Shown one piece after another: positions 21,392 through 33,800 of a stretch of 64,000 nt of DNA. Origin of the DNA: Neonectria sp. B-13 (lineage: Eukaryota > Ascomycota > Sordariomycetes > Hypocreales > Nectriaceae). A program made the translations under genes and the position numbers. The notes beneath the pieces are model-generated. The model had not been told where the DNA came from. It did not search any database and saw only the letters and a program-made list of their open reading frames with translations. How positions within the stretch are numbered: position 1 is the first letter of the stretch; every line of letters begins with the position of its first letter. Location of the stretch: the NCBI GenBank assembly GCA_002682825.1, contig NOKP01000013.1, positions 1,386,800 to 1,450,799 of the forward strand, in the 5' to 3' direction.

Positions 21392-22393
21392 ATGGCCGAC
21401 TTACAATCCTCCTCCTCCTCCTCCACCTTCATCCCCCCCTCCGTGCACCGCCCCGAGCTCCTCTCAGGCGCCTCCTTCTCCCACTTCTCACCCGTCCCCG
21501 CCGCCCTGCTCCCCGCCGACGCCTCCGATCCCGCCTCGGCGGCGCCCTGCTGCCTCGGCGTCGACGAGGCCGGCCGCGGGCCCGTCCTCGGCCCCATGGT
21601 CTACGGCGTCTTCTACCTGCCGCTCCCGCTCTCCGATCCCCTCCTCCGCGACGCCCACCACTTCGACGACTCCAAGGTCCTTACCCCGGCCGTCCGCTCC
21701 GACCTCATGCGCGCCCTCTGCGAGCCCGGCTCCGACCTCCACGACTCCTGCGGCTGGGCCACCGCCTCGCTCTCCGCCCGCGACATCTCGGCCAACATGC
21801 TCCGCCCCTCCGCCTACAACCTCAACGCTCAGGCCATGGACGCCACCGTCGACCTCATCAAGGCCGTCTACGCAATGGGCGTCAATATCCAGGAAATCTT
21901 CGTCGACACCATCGGCCAGCCCGCCCCCTACCAGGCCAAGCTGCAGCGCGTCTTTCCCACGGCCAAGATCACCGTCGCTAAGAAGGCCGACAGCCTTTAC
22001 CCGTCCGTCAGTGCCGCCTCCGTCTGCGCCAAAGTCACCCGTGACGCCGCTCTGGAGGTGCTGTACGAGGCGCGCGCTCTCGAAGACGGCGTCATCGCCG
22101 AGGAGAACGGCATGGCTTGGGGCTCCGGGTACCCTTCCGACGGCCGATGCGTGGGATGGATGAGGGGCAATGTCCACCCGGTGTTCGGCTGGGGTCCAGA
22201 ATGTCGGTTCAGCTGGGGCACGGCCAAGGACATGCTCGATGCCAAGGGCAACGGCGTCAAGGTTGAGTGGCCAGCCGAGGATGATGGCGAGACGAGCAGG
22301 TTGACCGACTTCTTTGCCAGTGGCGACGAGGACAAGGACGCGTCTGAGCTCGGGACCTGGTTTGGCACCCCGGCAGGGTTGGAGGCTTTCTAG
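21392..22393 (+). CDS. RNH201: Ribonuclease H2 catalytic subunit A
   Basis: Removes ribonucleotides misincorporated in DNA and degrades RNA:DNA hybrids in the nucleus. Single exon, 333 residues. Residues 11-33 (STFIPPSVHRPELLSGASFSH) match the fungal family N-terminus. The catalytic motif GVDEAGRGPVLGPMVYG supplies D58 and E59. FDDSK follows at 91-95, then FVDTIG with D172, and KADSLYPSVSAASVCAKVTRD with D200, completing the DEDD set of type 2 RNases H. YPSDGRC and FGWGPECRFSW are typical eukaryotic C-terminal blocks. An open frame continues upstream to 21089 but has no conserved sequence, so I start at the ATG before MADLQ. Its stop is only 193 bp from the convergent Sey1 stop. Confidence 0.94.
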   Translation: MADLQSSSSSSTFIPPSVHRPELLSGASFSHFSPVPAALLPADASDPASAAPCCLGVDEAGRGPVLGPMVYGVFYLPLPLSDPLLRDAHHFDDSKVLTPAVRSDLMRALCEPGSDLHDSCGWATASLSARDISANMLRPSAYNLNAQAMDATVDLIKAVYAMGVNIQEIFVDTIGQPAPYQAKLQRVFPTAKITVAKKADSLYPSVSAASVCAKVTRDAALEVLYEARALEDGVIAEENGMAWGSGYPSDGRCVGWMRGNVHPVFGWGPECRFSWGTAKDMLDAKGNGVKVEWPAEDDGETSRLTDFFASGDEDKDASELGTWFGTPAGLEAF

Positions 22394-22586
22394 GGTGTTG
22401 AATTTGCTTTTTCTTTTTGGGTAATCGATCCGGGAGGCGCAGACTGGAAAAGGCTCGTCACTTTCATACTTGGGGCGCATGGGATGGTCATATTTGGGTT
22501 CAGTTAGACATTATATCCTGTTCGTTTCGCTCATCATACCCGGCAAGGTCTAAGACTTGAATACATAAAAGTCACTCCATCAGCCA

Positions 22587-25403
22587 TCAGATGTCATCGA
22601 TGTCGTCCCTCTCCGTAGAGTTGGCCTTCTTCCCCCGGCTATCCAGCGTATCCATGCTGATGTTGTCGCTATCCCGGGCCGGCATCGCCAGCGCCTGGCG
22701 CGCCGTATCCGAGTTGGCAATGAACTCGCGCAGCTGCTGCTTGGCGATGTCCACGCCCTGCGTCACCGCCGCGTTGCCCATTTGGACCATGGGGCCCAGG
22801 AGGTTGAGCGTGTATGAGATGTAGGTGCCTCCCGCGATCATGATGAGAAGGATGAAAAGCATAGGGTTGCGCAGCACTGAAGACGTAGAATGTTAGCAAA
22901 TAGTCATCGTGCAAAGAGGTCAGTGTCCGCCACTTACCCATGAAGATCTCGTTCCAACCCAGCGCCAGGAGCAACCCGTAGAAGTACCATGGAACCTGGG
23001 CCACGCCACCAATGGCACTGCGCTTGGCCTCGACATAGACGCCGTCAGCCGTCTTCTTGAACCTCACAACCAGATCCTGTCGCTTGCTCTCGCTCAGCAC
23101 CGTCATTTCCTCCTCCAAGCTCTTGCCCTCCTCCTCGTCGATGCCTCCGATCGGCGTTAGGTCCTCTTCGTCGCCAGCTTCAACACCCATCGGTTGCAGT
23201 CCGATAAACTCGGGCAGATCAGGGGGCGCATACGTCTCAGAGAGGCGAAACCTCGACAGAAGTGGGATGAGCGTGAGCGTCGACTCCCTGGCCTTGGTGT
23301 AAATGCCCTCGATGTCATCACTAGGGCGCCAGATTCTCGGGACACCAGCCTCGTCATATCGGAACTTATCCTCAAAGTTCTCCCGGAGCTTCATGAGGAT
23401 GTTGCCTTCCATGACCTCTTCCTCAATCTTCTCCCGCAGGGCACTCCAACTCTTTCGGCGCAGCCGCCAAGCACCGACAAGCACCTCCGCGTCGCTAGCA
23501 TCAAAGCTCTTAGCTCGGTCGGCGAATCGTACCTCGGCCTCCTTAACAATGCCGGTGAAGACACTCCAAATCCGATCCCAGAGGTCCTTCTCGGTAATGG
23601 GCTTATCTCCCTCCTCGGGGGCCCCCATACCTCCTCTGCCGGTACCCAGCTTGTTGAACTCCAGGCCAATGGCCTCGCCAAGTCGAGACTTAACCCATCG
23701 TTCCACTCGCGTCGCAAGGCGTCGCATCTCTTCCTTGCGCAATTTGCCACTAACTTCGTCAAGCTCCTTTTCGAAGAGGGCATCCTGCGACTCAAAGTCG
23801 GTCCATGACACGGTCTCGATACGGAGGCTCTGCGCCTCGGCCTTGAAGATGTCCAGTGTCTTGCGCTTCTCGTTGGCGACAATCTCAGCAAACTCGTAGC
23901 TGCCACCGGCTTTCTGCCCAGCCTTAACCTTGTTGGCGACTGCGTCGCTGAAAGCGCTAACGCCGTCCTTGTGAGCGGCAGTTAACTGTCCTTGGTACAA
24001 GGCCTTGAGCCTGGTGTCAACCTTTCCTTCCAGTTCCTGCCTCTTGCGGGTGTACACGCCCTTATGGTATCGACTCGCTTGGGTCTCGAACGCCCTGATA
24101 CACTTCTCACGGGCATCTTTTCCGGAGATACCTAGGTCGGGTAGCACGATGGGTGTGCCTAGCCTAGAAGCCTCGGCCTGCTTCTCCTCAAGGGGGGTGA
24201 CAATCAAATCGAAGTTAATCAAAACCTCCCTAGAGATCTCGTCACAACGGAACTGAGCGAGGAGCTCCTGCTGGGTCGGGAGATCAAGATCCTTGTTGTT
24301 AACAATCTGGTCCCAGATACCTTCGGCATAGATGGAGAAACCGTCTGCAGGGATTCTTCGGTGGTACTCAGGAAGAAAAAGGCCACCCTCGAGCTCCTGA
24401 TCACCCTTGCCGCTGCGGTGCCCAGTAACGAATCTCGACCCCAGGATTTGAGCCTCCTCGACGAACTTTTCAGCCTGCAAGATCTTGTGAGGAAGCGCAG
24501 CAAATCCGAAGTCAAAGTAGTCCTCGATTTGCGCGTGTTCAAGGCCCTGGGGCTTGGAGATGGAGGACCAGAGCTTGGTCAGGTCCTGGGTGAGGGTAGT
24601 TCGGAGGTTGGCAAGGGGGGTGGTGCCGAGATGATCGCGAATAACGAAGAAGAGGAGGGACCTTGGGGTGGATCTAAGTAGTTATGTGTCAGCACTCCGG
24701 GACTTGGTAGCGTAAATGGGGAACATACTGCTTGTCCTTGAGGAAGAGCTGCAGGTTGACCTCGAAGACAGTCTTGAGCAAGCCCATATTGGCGCCCTGG
24801 TACAGACCGACCTGGTGCTCCCAGATGTTGACAATCAAGACCTCGCTGGTGGCGAGCGCAAAGAGGGCGCTCTTGCGCTCAAAGTCCTGGTCCTCGCCGC
24901 GCTCGCGACCGTCGGTACCTTCGACATCCATAACAAGAATGTTGTCGGCCATCTTGGTGCCAGCGCTCTCTATGCGCTTGTTCTTGGACATCCAGATACC
25001 CTTGGTGGTCTGTCGGCGCTCCGTCTCGGACATGACGGAGAACTCGGTTCCAAAAAGGTTGTTGAGCAGGGTGGACTTGCCGGTGGACTGTGAGCCGAAG
25101 ACGGAGATGAGGTGGTAGTTGAAGCCGGCGTCAGCGACCTTGGTGAGCTGGAGGTAGTCGTTGAGGTTGTCACTGCATGCGAAAGCGACTGGTCAGTAAA
25201 AAAGGCCGGGTATCATCATGACAGACAACGTGGTGGTGGGCAACAGAGAAGAGGCGACGTTGACGAACGGGATTCGGATGGACTGCAAGAACAGGGACAT
25301 GGACATACTTAAAATCTTTCTCCTCGTCAATAACCTGAACGCCATGTTCATAGCTGTCAGCGCTCGGCTCGCTCGCGCCAACAGCAGAGAAGTGGCCGTT
25401 CAT
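22587..25403 (-). CDS. SEY1: Sey1, ER-fusion dynamin-like GTPase
   Basis: Atlastin/RHD3-type GTPase that fuses ER tubules. Four exons on the minus strand, 25309-25403, 24729-25172, 22938-24673 and 22587-22876, give 854 residues. G1 is GSQSTGKST at 58-66. [25 protein letters not shown] is the GB1/RHD3 G3 region, and RDHLGTT is G4. A long helical bundle follows, with WRLRRKSW and [18 protein letters not shown]. Near the C-terminus are two hydrophobic hairpin segments ([17 protein letters not shown] and [20 protein letters not shown]), then an amphipathic cytosolic tail ending DDIDDI. The last intron (22877-22937) falls between the two membrane segments. The first intron is 136 nt, about twice the local norm. 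All phases agree across the joins. Confidence 0.95.
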
Positions 25404-26546
25404 GGTTGCGATGGCAGAGTATCCGATGCGGGAAAGACGGAGGGGAGAAGCGGTGGGAGCGATAGCTAAGGGAAGCTTTCAGCAGCTCGAGACGCGCATG
25501 AGTCGGGAAATCCTGGCAGACGCAGCAGGTGGCGGATGGAGTCTTGGAGCTGGCAGGTATAGGGCGGGGGAATTGATTTTGCGGGTTGCCTGGTTGATCG
25601 GGGGGAGGAAGATGCGAGACGAGAGTACTATGTACGTGGGACGACTGGTGAGCGATGCCAAAATGTTGGTGAAGTGACCACCTGGACAAAGTTGCCAGAC
25701 CCTTGTGATGCAGCCCAGCCGACCAACCAGGGACGTACCCGCCGACCCGCGGGACCAGCCTCTCCACGGGGGTTCGCACGCTACAAGCCACCTCATCCCA
25801 GCGAGCGCAAGCAACCTATGAGCATCCACAACTACAGCGCTGTTTACAGCGACAAATGAATGCTCAACAAAGATACAAAGTGGACAGCCACCAACGCAAA
25901 CAGCAGGCAAGCAGCAGGCAGGTACTACATTAGCTCCCATGACAGACTCGTCGGCGTCGTCGTTGTCAGCGAGTCCCTTGCGGTGCCATGCTGTCACGCA
26001 GCCTTTGTTTTGTCCACCTCACACGCGGCCCAGAAAACTGTCACTGAGTCGGCGTGCATGTGCTTGTGCATGTGCTTATGCTTGTGCATGTCTTTGAATC
26101 CGTATTCGTACCTTGATTAAATTAAGGCACTAATAAGTAATTAACGTACTTACTCTTAAAGTACCTGTGTACCGTTAGCAGGCTTGCCCGGGGGCTGCTT
26201 CCGGAAGGTCTGGTTTTCCCGCCTCCGGTCCAAAATCCGCCGCCGCCGCCGAATGTCTCAGGCTTGCTCCGTCCGAAGTCGCTCCGCTTTTGTCTCGAGT
26301 CTCCCGTTCTTGGCGGGACCAGTGCCGTCGCGGCGAGGAGAGCGAGAAACACAGCACCAGCCAATCAGAAGCTCCGATTTCCGACAGACAACGACCCGCC
26401 GAGGGGCAGTCTTCGAGCTTCGCGGGGGAGTGTGTCTCGTCAGTCCGTCTTCATCAACACCAAAAATAAACATTCAAGACGCCTCTAAACCGGTCTCGCA
26501 CTCATAACCTCCAATTAAGCTAAATCTCGGCAAACCCCTATTCGCC
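25404..26546. other. Divergent intergenic region, Sey1 / dienelactone hydrolase
   Basis: A 1.14-kb region with both promoters, a tandem repeat at 26054-26091 and a short TA-rich patch at about 26100-26165. The part 26250-26546 is likely hydrolase promoter and leader. No gene. Confidence 0.6.
26054..26091. repeat. Tandem repeat, gtgcatgtgctt x ~3
   Basis: Two exact 12-bp copies, then a 6-bp variant (atgctt) and a partial third copy. It is intergenic simple repeat. Confidence 0.85.
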
Positions 26547-27748
26547 ATGCTGATCAAGGAATCCCACGTCGACGTCCCGACAACTGCCAATGGCAAGGAG
26601 AGCTCCATGCGTATGTCTGCTTCCTTGCCCCTCATCCAGAAACCTGCCTCTCATATCATATATGTCGTTTTACTCACTCACGACTTCGACCAGGCATATT
26701 TCTTTTCCATCCTACAGTCCCCGGATATCCCAATGCGTAGGTCTTGATCTTGATCGTCAACATGACAAGCTTTGATTGATATTCATTCTCCTTCGTATTA
26801 GTCGCTTCCCTGGAGTTTCCCTCTTCAGTGAGATTTACCAAGGTAAGTCAGATAGTTTCCAGCAACCCTCATCTCAAAGAACCCTTCCTATCATCAGACT
26901 ACTAACCATTAACTACAGTCACCGGCCCCGTTGCCCGTTTCGCCCGCCAGATTGCCGGTCAGGGCTACATCGTCGCCGCTCCCTCCTCGTACCACGACTT
27001 CACTGGCCCAGAGCCTCTCAAGTATGATGCAGAGGACACCGACCGCGGCAACCAGTTCAAGATTGAGAAGGTACATGGCTCCCCTGACCCTTGCTTGCCC
27101 AGATCGATCTAATCTCATACCTACCCTCTCGCAGACCCTCGAGTCCTACGACGCCGACTCCTACGCCACCGTCGACTACCTTCTCACTCTCCCGACATGC
27201 ACCGGCCTCATCGGCGCCACGGGTATGTGTCTGGGCGGTCACCTCGCTGTCCGAGCCGCTGTACGTCTCCCCCCGTCACTCACATAGCAACTGGTTCAAA
27301 TCACTCACAGTCCATCCTGCAGCTTGATCCTCGCATAACCGCCTGCGTTGCCTACTTCGCCACGGACATCCACTCCCGCACACTCGGTCCCTACACGGCC
27401 GCCAACACTTCTCCTACCCCACCCCCAAACAGCAACCACACCCTCGACCTTTTTGCCAACTTCAAGGGTGAGGTCGCCATGATCTTTGGCATTAAGGACA
27501 CCCACGTTCCCGATGCGGGCCGCGACCTCATCCGCGCCAAGCTACGTGACGCTGGTGTCGTCACCAGCTGGCACGAGTTCGCCTGGGCCCAGCACGCCTT
27601 CATCCGGGACGAGCTCAGCAAAGGCCGTTACGACCCAGCCATCACCAAGATCTGCTTCGAGGTCCTACTCGAGCTCTTCGGCAGGACTCTCAAGACCGAC
27701 CTGGGGGCCCGGGATGGCGAGGTGGCCCCGCCCGAACATATCTGTTAA
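26547..27748 (+). CDS. Dienelactone hydrolase family protein
   Basis: Alpha/beta hydrolase of the dienelactone hydrolase type. Six exons: 26547-26610, 26694-26736, 26802-26842, 26919-27070, 27135-27260 and 27323-27748, giving 283 residues. Joining two tiny exons (43 and 41 nt) yields MRIFLFHPTVPGYPNARFPGV. The family blocks VTGPVARFARQIAGQGYIVAAPSSYHDFTGPEPLKYD and GATGMCLGGHLAVRAALDPRI follow. The triad is visible as C132 in GMCLGGH, D201 in GIKDTHVP and H233 in WAQHAF. Members hydrolyse cyclic ester intermediates of aromatic catabolism or other small esters, but the substrate here cannot be inferred. It is probably cytosolic, as no signal peptide is seen. It is divergent from Sey1, with no catabolic neighbours. 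Confidence 0.9.
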
Positions 27749-28078
27749 CATGCCATGATGCTTCACATGATTTGTTCACGTGGGGTCCGGCTATGCGACC
27801 ATGACCTTGATCAAATAATAATGGATATTCTAATTTCTTAACTTCGTGAGACTGTATATGAGATGCTCATTAGCAACCCGGGGTCATGCCCCATTTTCGT
27901 CCATCCAAATACATCCACCCATTCATTCTATTCCTGGGGGGAAGAGCTTCTTTCTTCCCACTAATGTTCCCATGTACACCAAAATACAAATTGCAATCAA
28001 AATCTATGGGGATGGTTTCACCCCATCACTACACTTGTGCATTGACACACCGCCTCTTCCTCATCCGCTCCAGGAATA
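27749..28078. other. Convergent 3' region, hydrolase / Msy channel
   Basis: A 330-bp spacer between convergent stop codons; nothing else seen. Confidence 0.6.
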
Positions 28079-30839
28079 CTAGCGCTGGCCAGCTGGCGGC
28101 GGCCCCTTGGAGGCCGGTGCCCTACGCTGCGAAGGGGTGGACTGCAGAGGGTGTTGCACGTTGCTCTGCACCTGGCCACCGGAGCCGGCACCGTAGGGCT
28201 GGTAGCCACCTGGTGAGACCGCAGAGAGGTTGGAGTGATAAGGAGTCGCACCCATACCCGTCTCGGCTTCCTCGTCGAATGGACCATGCTGTGGGCTCCT
28301 GAGGCTGGGGCTGGGGTGCCTCACGGAGATGCTAGGCCTAGGTGCCGTCTCCAAACTTAGAGCAGGCACGGTCTCGCCAGCCTTGCGGCGACCACGCGTG
28401 CTATCCCTCTTAAGCTCATGGCGCAGGTTCTCGATATCTTTAGAGCGGTTGTGATCATGATCGCCGGAGTTGAGTATGTCGTCTCGGTTATCCCAGGGCG
28501 CGGACTCAGAGACGATAGGGCGAGTGCTGAGACCGTCAACGGCATCCTTCTCGCTCTTCTCGAGCTCCTCCTTGGTGTGCGCGGGCACCAGCCTGGAATC
28601 ATCCTTGGCCTTAGCGGCCTCATCACGGCTCTTGGCGGCAAAGTCATCGCTGACTGTAACCGAGTACGTAGGGTTCGTTGGGCCACCAAGAGCCTCAGCG
28701 CCACCGCCAGGAGCATAGATGGGGACCTTCTTTAAGGCCAATGCCAGTGCACACATGAATTTGGACCGACGGTTGGATCGGACGGCAGCGTTGTGCCAGT
28801 TTGACTTGTGCTTGATGTCCACCTTGAGCAACAACTTGTCCAGATCGCCCACACCACCAACATCGACAGCCAATTCGGGCTGGAAGTCACGGGCGTTTTC
28901 AGGGGACTTGACGAACTTCTCCATTTCGATACGAAGAAGCTCAACGTCCTCGAAAGTGGTGTCAAAGGAGACGTTGACTTCTACCGTCTCACTCATAGCC
29001 TTACTGCGGGAGATGTTCTCAATCCACATGTTGGCGAGTTGAATGTTGGGAATCTATGTGACAAGAAATCAGTCATTGCTCCCCAAACGGTGCATTGGAG
29101 GGGAGGAGAGGCTTACCTGAACGATTTGGTTGTTTCCGCGGTGGAAAACGGTATAAAGGAGGGAAATCTTGTTGACAACCATTGTGGCTGCGGTGATCTC
29201 GACTCGGTCGCCAACATCATAGGGATGCTTGACGAACAAGAAGATGCATGAGCCCAGGAATTCCTGACAGGTGACAGCAAAAATAAACGACAGCGAAAGA
29301 AGAGTGGTTCCAGCGGTGGTCAACGTTGAGACGAAGCTGCTCTGGAAGAAGAGAACTAGAAACGCGGTCAGTACAGTGATCAACGAGTATCCTCGGGGAA
29401 GCCTTACGGAAAATGAAGATGACAAGGAGCAAGACGACAAACAAAAGGATCTTGTCGAAGACTCGCAGAGCCTGACCAATATCCTTCATGCCTTCGCCGA
29501 TAGCCTTCCGCTCAGTTCCCATCTCAACGATTTTGAGGACCATTTCGTCGAGGCTGATGTCGCCATTCTCATCGTTGTCGATGGCGTAGAAAGCTTCCTC
29601 GGCCTCGTCCTTGTAGGCAGGTCCGAGCACTTCTTGGAAGTCCTCGACAACCAGCGAGTTGTGGTCCTCCACGACGAAGGACATCCAAATGCGGCGAGCC
29701 AAGGCCTCCGACGACTTTTGCTTTTCTAGAGCCTCGAGAACAATGGAGTGAGCGGAATTGGGGTTGAAAACCTGCTTGCCGGTGATCTCAGACGCAATGT
29801 TGCCAAAGACGGATGTGACCTTGTCTCCGATGCGACCGACGTCTCCGATAAGCTTCATGGGGGTGGCAGAGCCTGCTCGCTTGTGACCCTTCTTGCCTCG
29901 GAGCATCATTTCAATGCTGTCGTTGATGACGTAGTCCTCGTCGGCAAACTCCTGGCAGTACATAGGGAACAGAGTGCGAGAGGCGTCGTAAAGGAGTCCG
30001 AGCAAATGGATTTCGCGCTTCGAGGCTTTGATTCGGTTGGCGAAAGACCTCTGGTGGTATGAGATTCCTATAAGCTGCACAATGGCCTTTTCGCCGAGGA
30101 AGACAGCCGAAGAGACGAACAACGCTCCGAGGATACGACTCATGTTCTTGCACCACACAATATTTTCCTTTTCCTTCTTGAAAAGGTTCTGGAAGGTAAC
30201 GTAGGATGCAAGAGCCCAGAAGAAGAAGGAGAAGGGGAGAATAAGGTTGCTGAGAACGGTAGCATACTTGCGAGTTCCCATGCTGACAACGCCACAGAAG
30301 AACATGAAGGCGGCGGGGAGGAACAGTGCCACAACCTTGGCGACCCAGAGGGAGAGCCACATGATCTGAACCCAGAGGAAAATCTTGAATAGTGGCGGCC
30401 CATCTTTGCCATTTTTGCTTCCGACATATATCTCCTGCTTGAGGCCCATGGTGGAAAGGACAATGAGCGGAACCGCGAGCAGGAGGGAAACTGGCACAAC
30501 ATAGACGAGATATCGGGTGACAACTGAGAACCCAATGATCTTGTTGTACAGTTTACCCATAGCATTCAGAGATGCCTCGTCGCCCGTGTTAGAGCGCGAA
30601 AGGCCATCGTCGCCAAGCTTCCGCCGACGACCGCGGTGGCCTCCTTTTTCGTTTTCTTGAGAGTCGCTATCGAAGGTGTTGGAGCTTCTAGGCATAGCCT
30701 TGCGGTGGCCGGTGTTGAAGGATTTCATAGAGGCATTGCTCTTCACCGTCGTGAGCTGGATGCCTTCAGACATATTGCCGCCGCCGAGAGGTACGAAGCC
30801 GGAGTTGCGAGGGGACAGGGAAGCGTGGCGGTTAACCAT
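28079..30839 (-). CDS. EF-hand mechanosensitive channel (Msy/MscS-like)
   Basis: Fungal MscS-type ion channel. Fission yeast Msy1/Msy2 sit in the ER and adjust calcium during hypo-osmotic shock; location here is inference. Three exons on the minus strand, 29408-30839, 29117-29355 and 28079-29053, give 881 residues. Residues 1-95 are a basic, polar cytosolic tail. Hydrophobic helices lie at about 105-130, 150-185, 195-215 and 235-258. A perfect EF-hand loop, DNDENGDISLDE, occupies 421-432. After one more helix (FDKILLFVVLLLVIFIF) comes the MscS pore and beta domain with FVSTLTTAGTTLLSLSFIFAV, FLGSCIFLFVKHPYDVGDRVEI and NISLLYT-like sequence. The last 170 residues are Pro/Gly/Ser-rich and disordered. 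The upstream minus strand (31200-31560) is pyrimidine-rich, fitting promoter or leader. Confidence 0.93.
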
Positions 30840-33800
30840 CGCGGGAGGTGTTTATCTGAACTCCGCCGGGGGGTCCAGATGAGGGGCGCGAGTGAGGTCG
30901 GGAGACGGGGTGCAGGTGTCGGATGGTGTAAGCTGGCGCGGCCGAAGGAGGTTGTAGGTGAGACTCGAAGGAATTGACGTGAAAGGCCAAGTCAAGGGAG
31001 AAAGCGAAACCTGTAACGTCGGGAGAACAGGTTCGAGGCAAAGTTAGGAAAGAAAGGGTGAGAGGATGTCAAATCAGCTCTCGGTTGGGTGAGTGACGAC
31101 GGGTTGTGTTGCCGAAGGTGAGTTTGTGCTGAAGGCTCGCTCCAGGCGGGTGGGTGTATGGGATCTCAAACCCAATTCGTGACAGATTCAGATCCAAGGG
31201 AAATCAGGATGATGCGGTAGGCAAACGTGAGTAACCATGCAGGGAGCTTTTCTTCTCCGTTTCGGACGACGAAAAGAACGAGGGTGTGTTTGCCTGCTTC
31301 TCCAAGGAAACAGAGCTTGACGATGATGCGTTTAGACGAATCGCAAAGCAGAAGAAACGAGAGTGTCTCGATGAGAGGGAAAACGAGAGAGGGCAAGGGG
31401 GATAAAGAGGGGAGGACAGCGGTTTTAGGACCGGAACGAAGGTTGGTGGAGAAGAAGAGGAGAACGAAGGAAACAAGAAGAGCAAACGAACGCGTCGACA
31501 AAGACTTTTCGGGGATGTGTGTGAAAGAAGGTGGAGGTGGACCAGCCAAAGCAAACCTGCAAGGCAAGTGAGGTCGGTGCCCCGATGGGATGTACCTGCC
31601 CGTAATCCAAACTGAATGATGAAAGGGGCCGATCCCAGGTACGTACCGGCGCTGTCTCAACGCAAAGGCCAGGCGGGTCTCAGCGTGGAGACGGGGGCAG
31701 GCGCTGAATCACTCCGCACTGTCCTCCACTGTAATACGTCGTAGCCAGCCACCAGCCAGCGTGACTTCAGGGCCAGGCCAGGGGCCCTGCCCAGTGCGTG
31801 CCAGCAGCTGAAGAAGGATCCGCGACAATGCCTTGCAGGGGTGGGCGACCGCCGCGGCGCCGGTGCACGAGGGCCCTGTAGCAGCCGCCAGGGGGAGGCG
31901 CCGCCCCCGAGGCCACTAACAGCCACTGACAAGGCCGGGTGGCCTCCCGAACAGAGTCCTATACCCTCCATCCCAGAGCTCTCCCCCTGGCCGGGACAGC
32001 GGCCATTACTTGTTTGTTTCACGCCGCCCGATCGGGGGGGGGGAGGGTCAGGGTGCGTGGCCACTGGTCAGCAGCAGTTCCTTGTGGGCGGATGGAGCGG
32101 CCAGCCAGCTTGCCAGCCATCTGGCGATTATCAGGTTGCTTGCTGGTGGACAGACAGAGATGTGAAGCGAGACCACTATGATGCTGGGCGTGGGATGGAA
32201 CAGGACGGGCGAAGGAATGGCGGCATCCGGCTTGGTATTGCCTTGTCAGTTGGCTATTAGCATCGCATCCTGAGCAGCCAAGGCCCGGCATGGCGCGGCA
32301 CAGCGTGGAAAATGACACACAGCACAGTACATACAACACAGTCTGCTCCCCTTTCTCGGCTTCCACACAAGGCCATGCGAATAACAACACGCCAAAAGCG
32401 AAGGGGCAAAACCGGATCTTGCAACACGAGATCCATCTCCCCATCCCCGCTGTACATCGTTACGTACTGTGTGCATATCCCCGTCCACGAGTCCACAGGA
32501 CCACACACCCCCTTGACGCCCTCGAAACCACACAGAAAACGATCTCTGCTCGTCGGGTCCAGCTCCATCTCGTTGGTCTATCAGAACCCACCGCAAATAC
32601 CAGCTTCTCCCCATCGTGGAAGGGATTCGCACAGCCCGATCGTGAGAGCCGATCCGACCCCTATATCCCTATCGAGTTTGGTCCATTATTGTTCTTGTCT
32701 CACCTGCGGCCTGCACATCGAACTGCCAAGCGAGCTTCCTCCGCATGTCTGAGCCATGTCGTGCTGCACATAGGACCTTCGCGTCATGGCGCTGCTCTGC
32801 TGGCATATCTGGAAGTCAACAAATCAGTAAATCAACAACCCAACACTGTTCGTGATTTACTAATTAACTTTTCTCTGAACAGGCCGTGGCTGTTTCGTCT
32901 CGGCTTATTTTCTTCTTAGCTCCCCTCCGTCCACACCCTCCCACGAGTCCCGCACCACACACTTTTCTCTTTCAACGTCTCCAAGTCTGTTCTCGTAAGG
33001 AGCTTCTCCAACCGTGAACTGGTCGTCTCTAGCGTCGACGCCACCCAGCGGGTGCCGTGCTACGTAAGTATGCCACGCAACTAACCCGTACCGAGACTCC
33101 GTTCATCTGGGTTTTTTTTATGTACGTACGCCATGCCGGCGCCGCTTTTATGACACTTCAAGGCGGCCAGGCCATCGCTTGCAACAGCCTCAGTCCCCGT
33201 TCCCGCAATACTTCCAGCGATCGGCATCCACCGCCGTTTGATGCCGTCCTCCGTGTGACGAGCAATTCTGGGTTGAGGTTCCATCTCTTTCTGCAATGAA
33301 TGTGTGTATGTACAGTACAGCACAGTACAGGTTCAACTCATATCCACCAAGACTCACGGGCTCTCTTCCTCATCCCAGCTTGCCACTGGCGGCGGCCGGC
33401 ACACACGCCATGCAGCGCCCCTGCAGCTGGATGACAACCCATTAATAAAAACGTCCGCTTCCTCGAAATGTGGATATGGTGCCAGACGAAAATGTCTTGC
33501 TTCACTAGGGAGCAAAGCAAACGCAAGGACTCCCTTTCTCGTAACGCTGCAGAGTACAGTAGTAATGTAGAGTATTCGAGGGGGTGTACGGTAGCACTGC
33601 TAAGGCAAATGCCAGGAACGCTGCTGACAGCTAAAATAGTCCTAATCTACTACACGACCACAAATTACAGGCCTGTCCCTTGTGAAGCCATGAAACGCTC
33701 CAGCACCTCTGACCACCCGTGCATGTCTAAGGTACGATGGGTGATGGATCAGGTCTGACTGGCCCCGGAATCCACACCGACAAACACAGACCTGAGATGA

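Noticed and set aside
21303..22163. 286-codon Pro/Ser-rich frame overlapping RNase H2A
   Set aside because: Shadow of the RNase H2A coding frame caused by C-rich codons; no independent domain.
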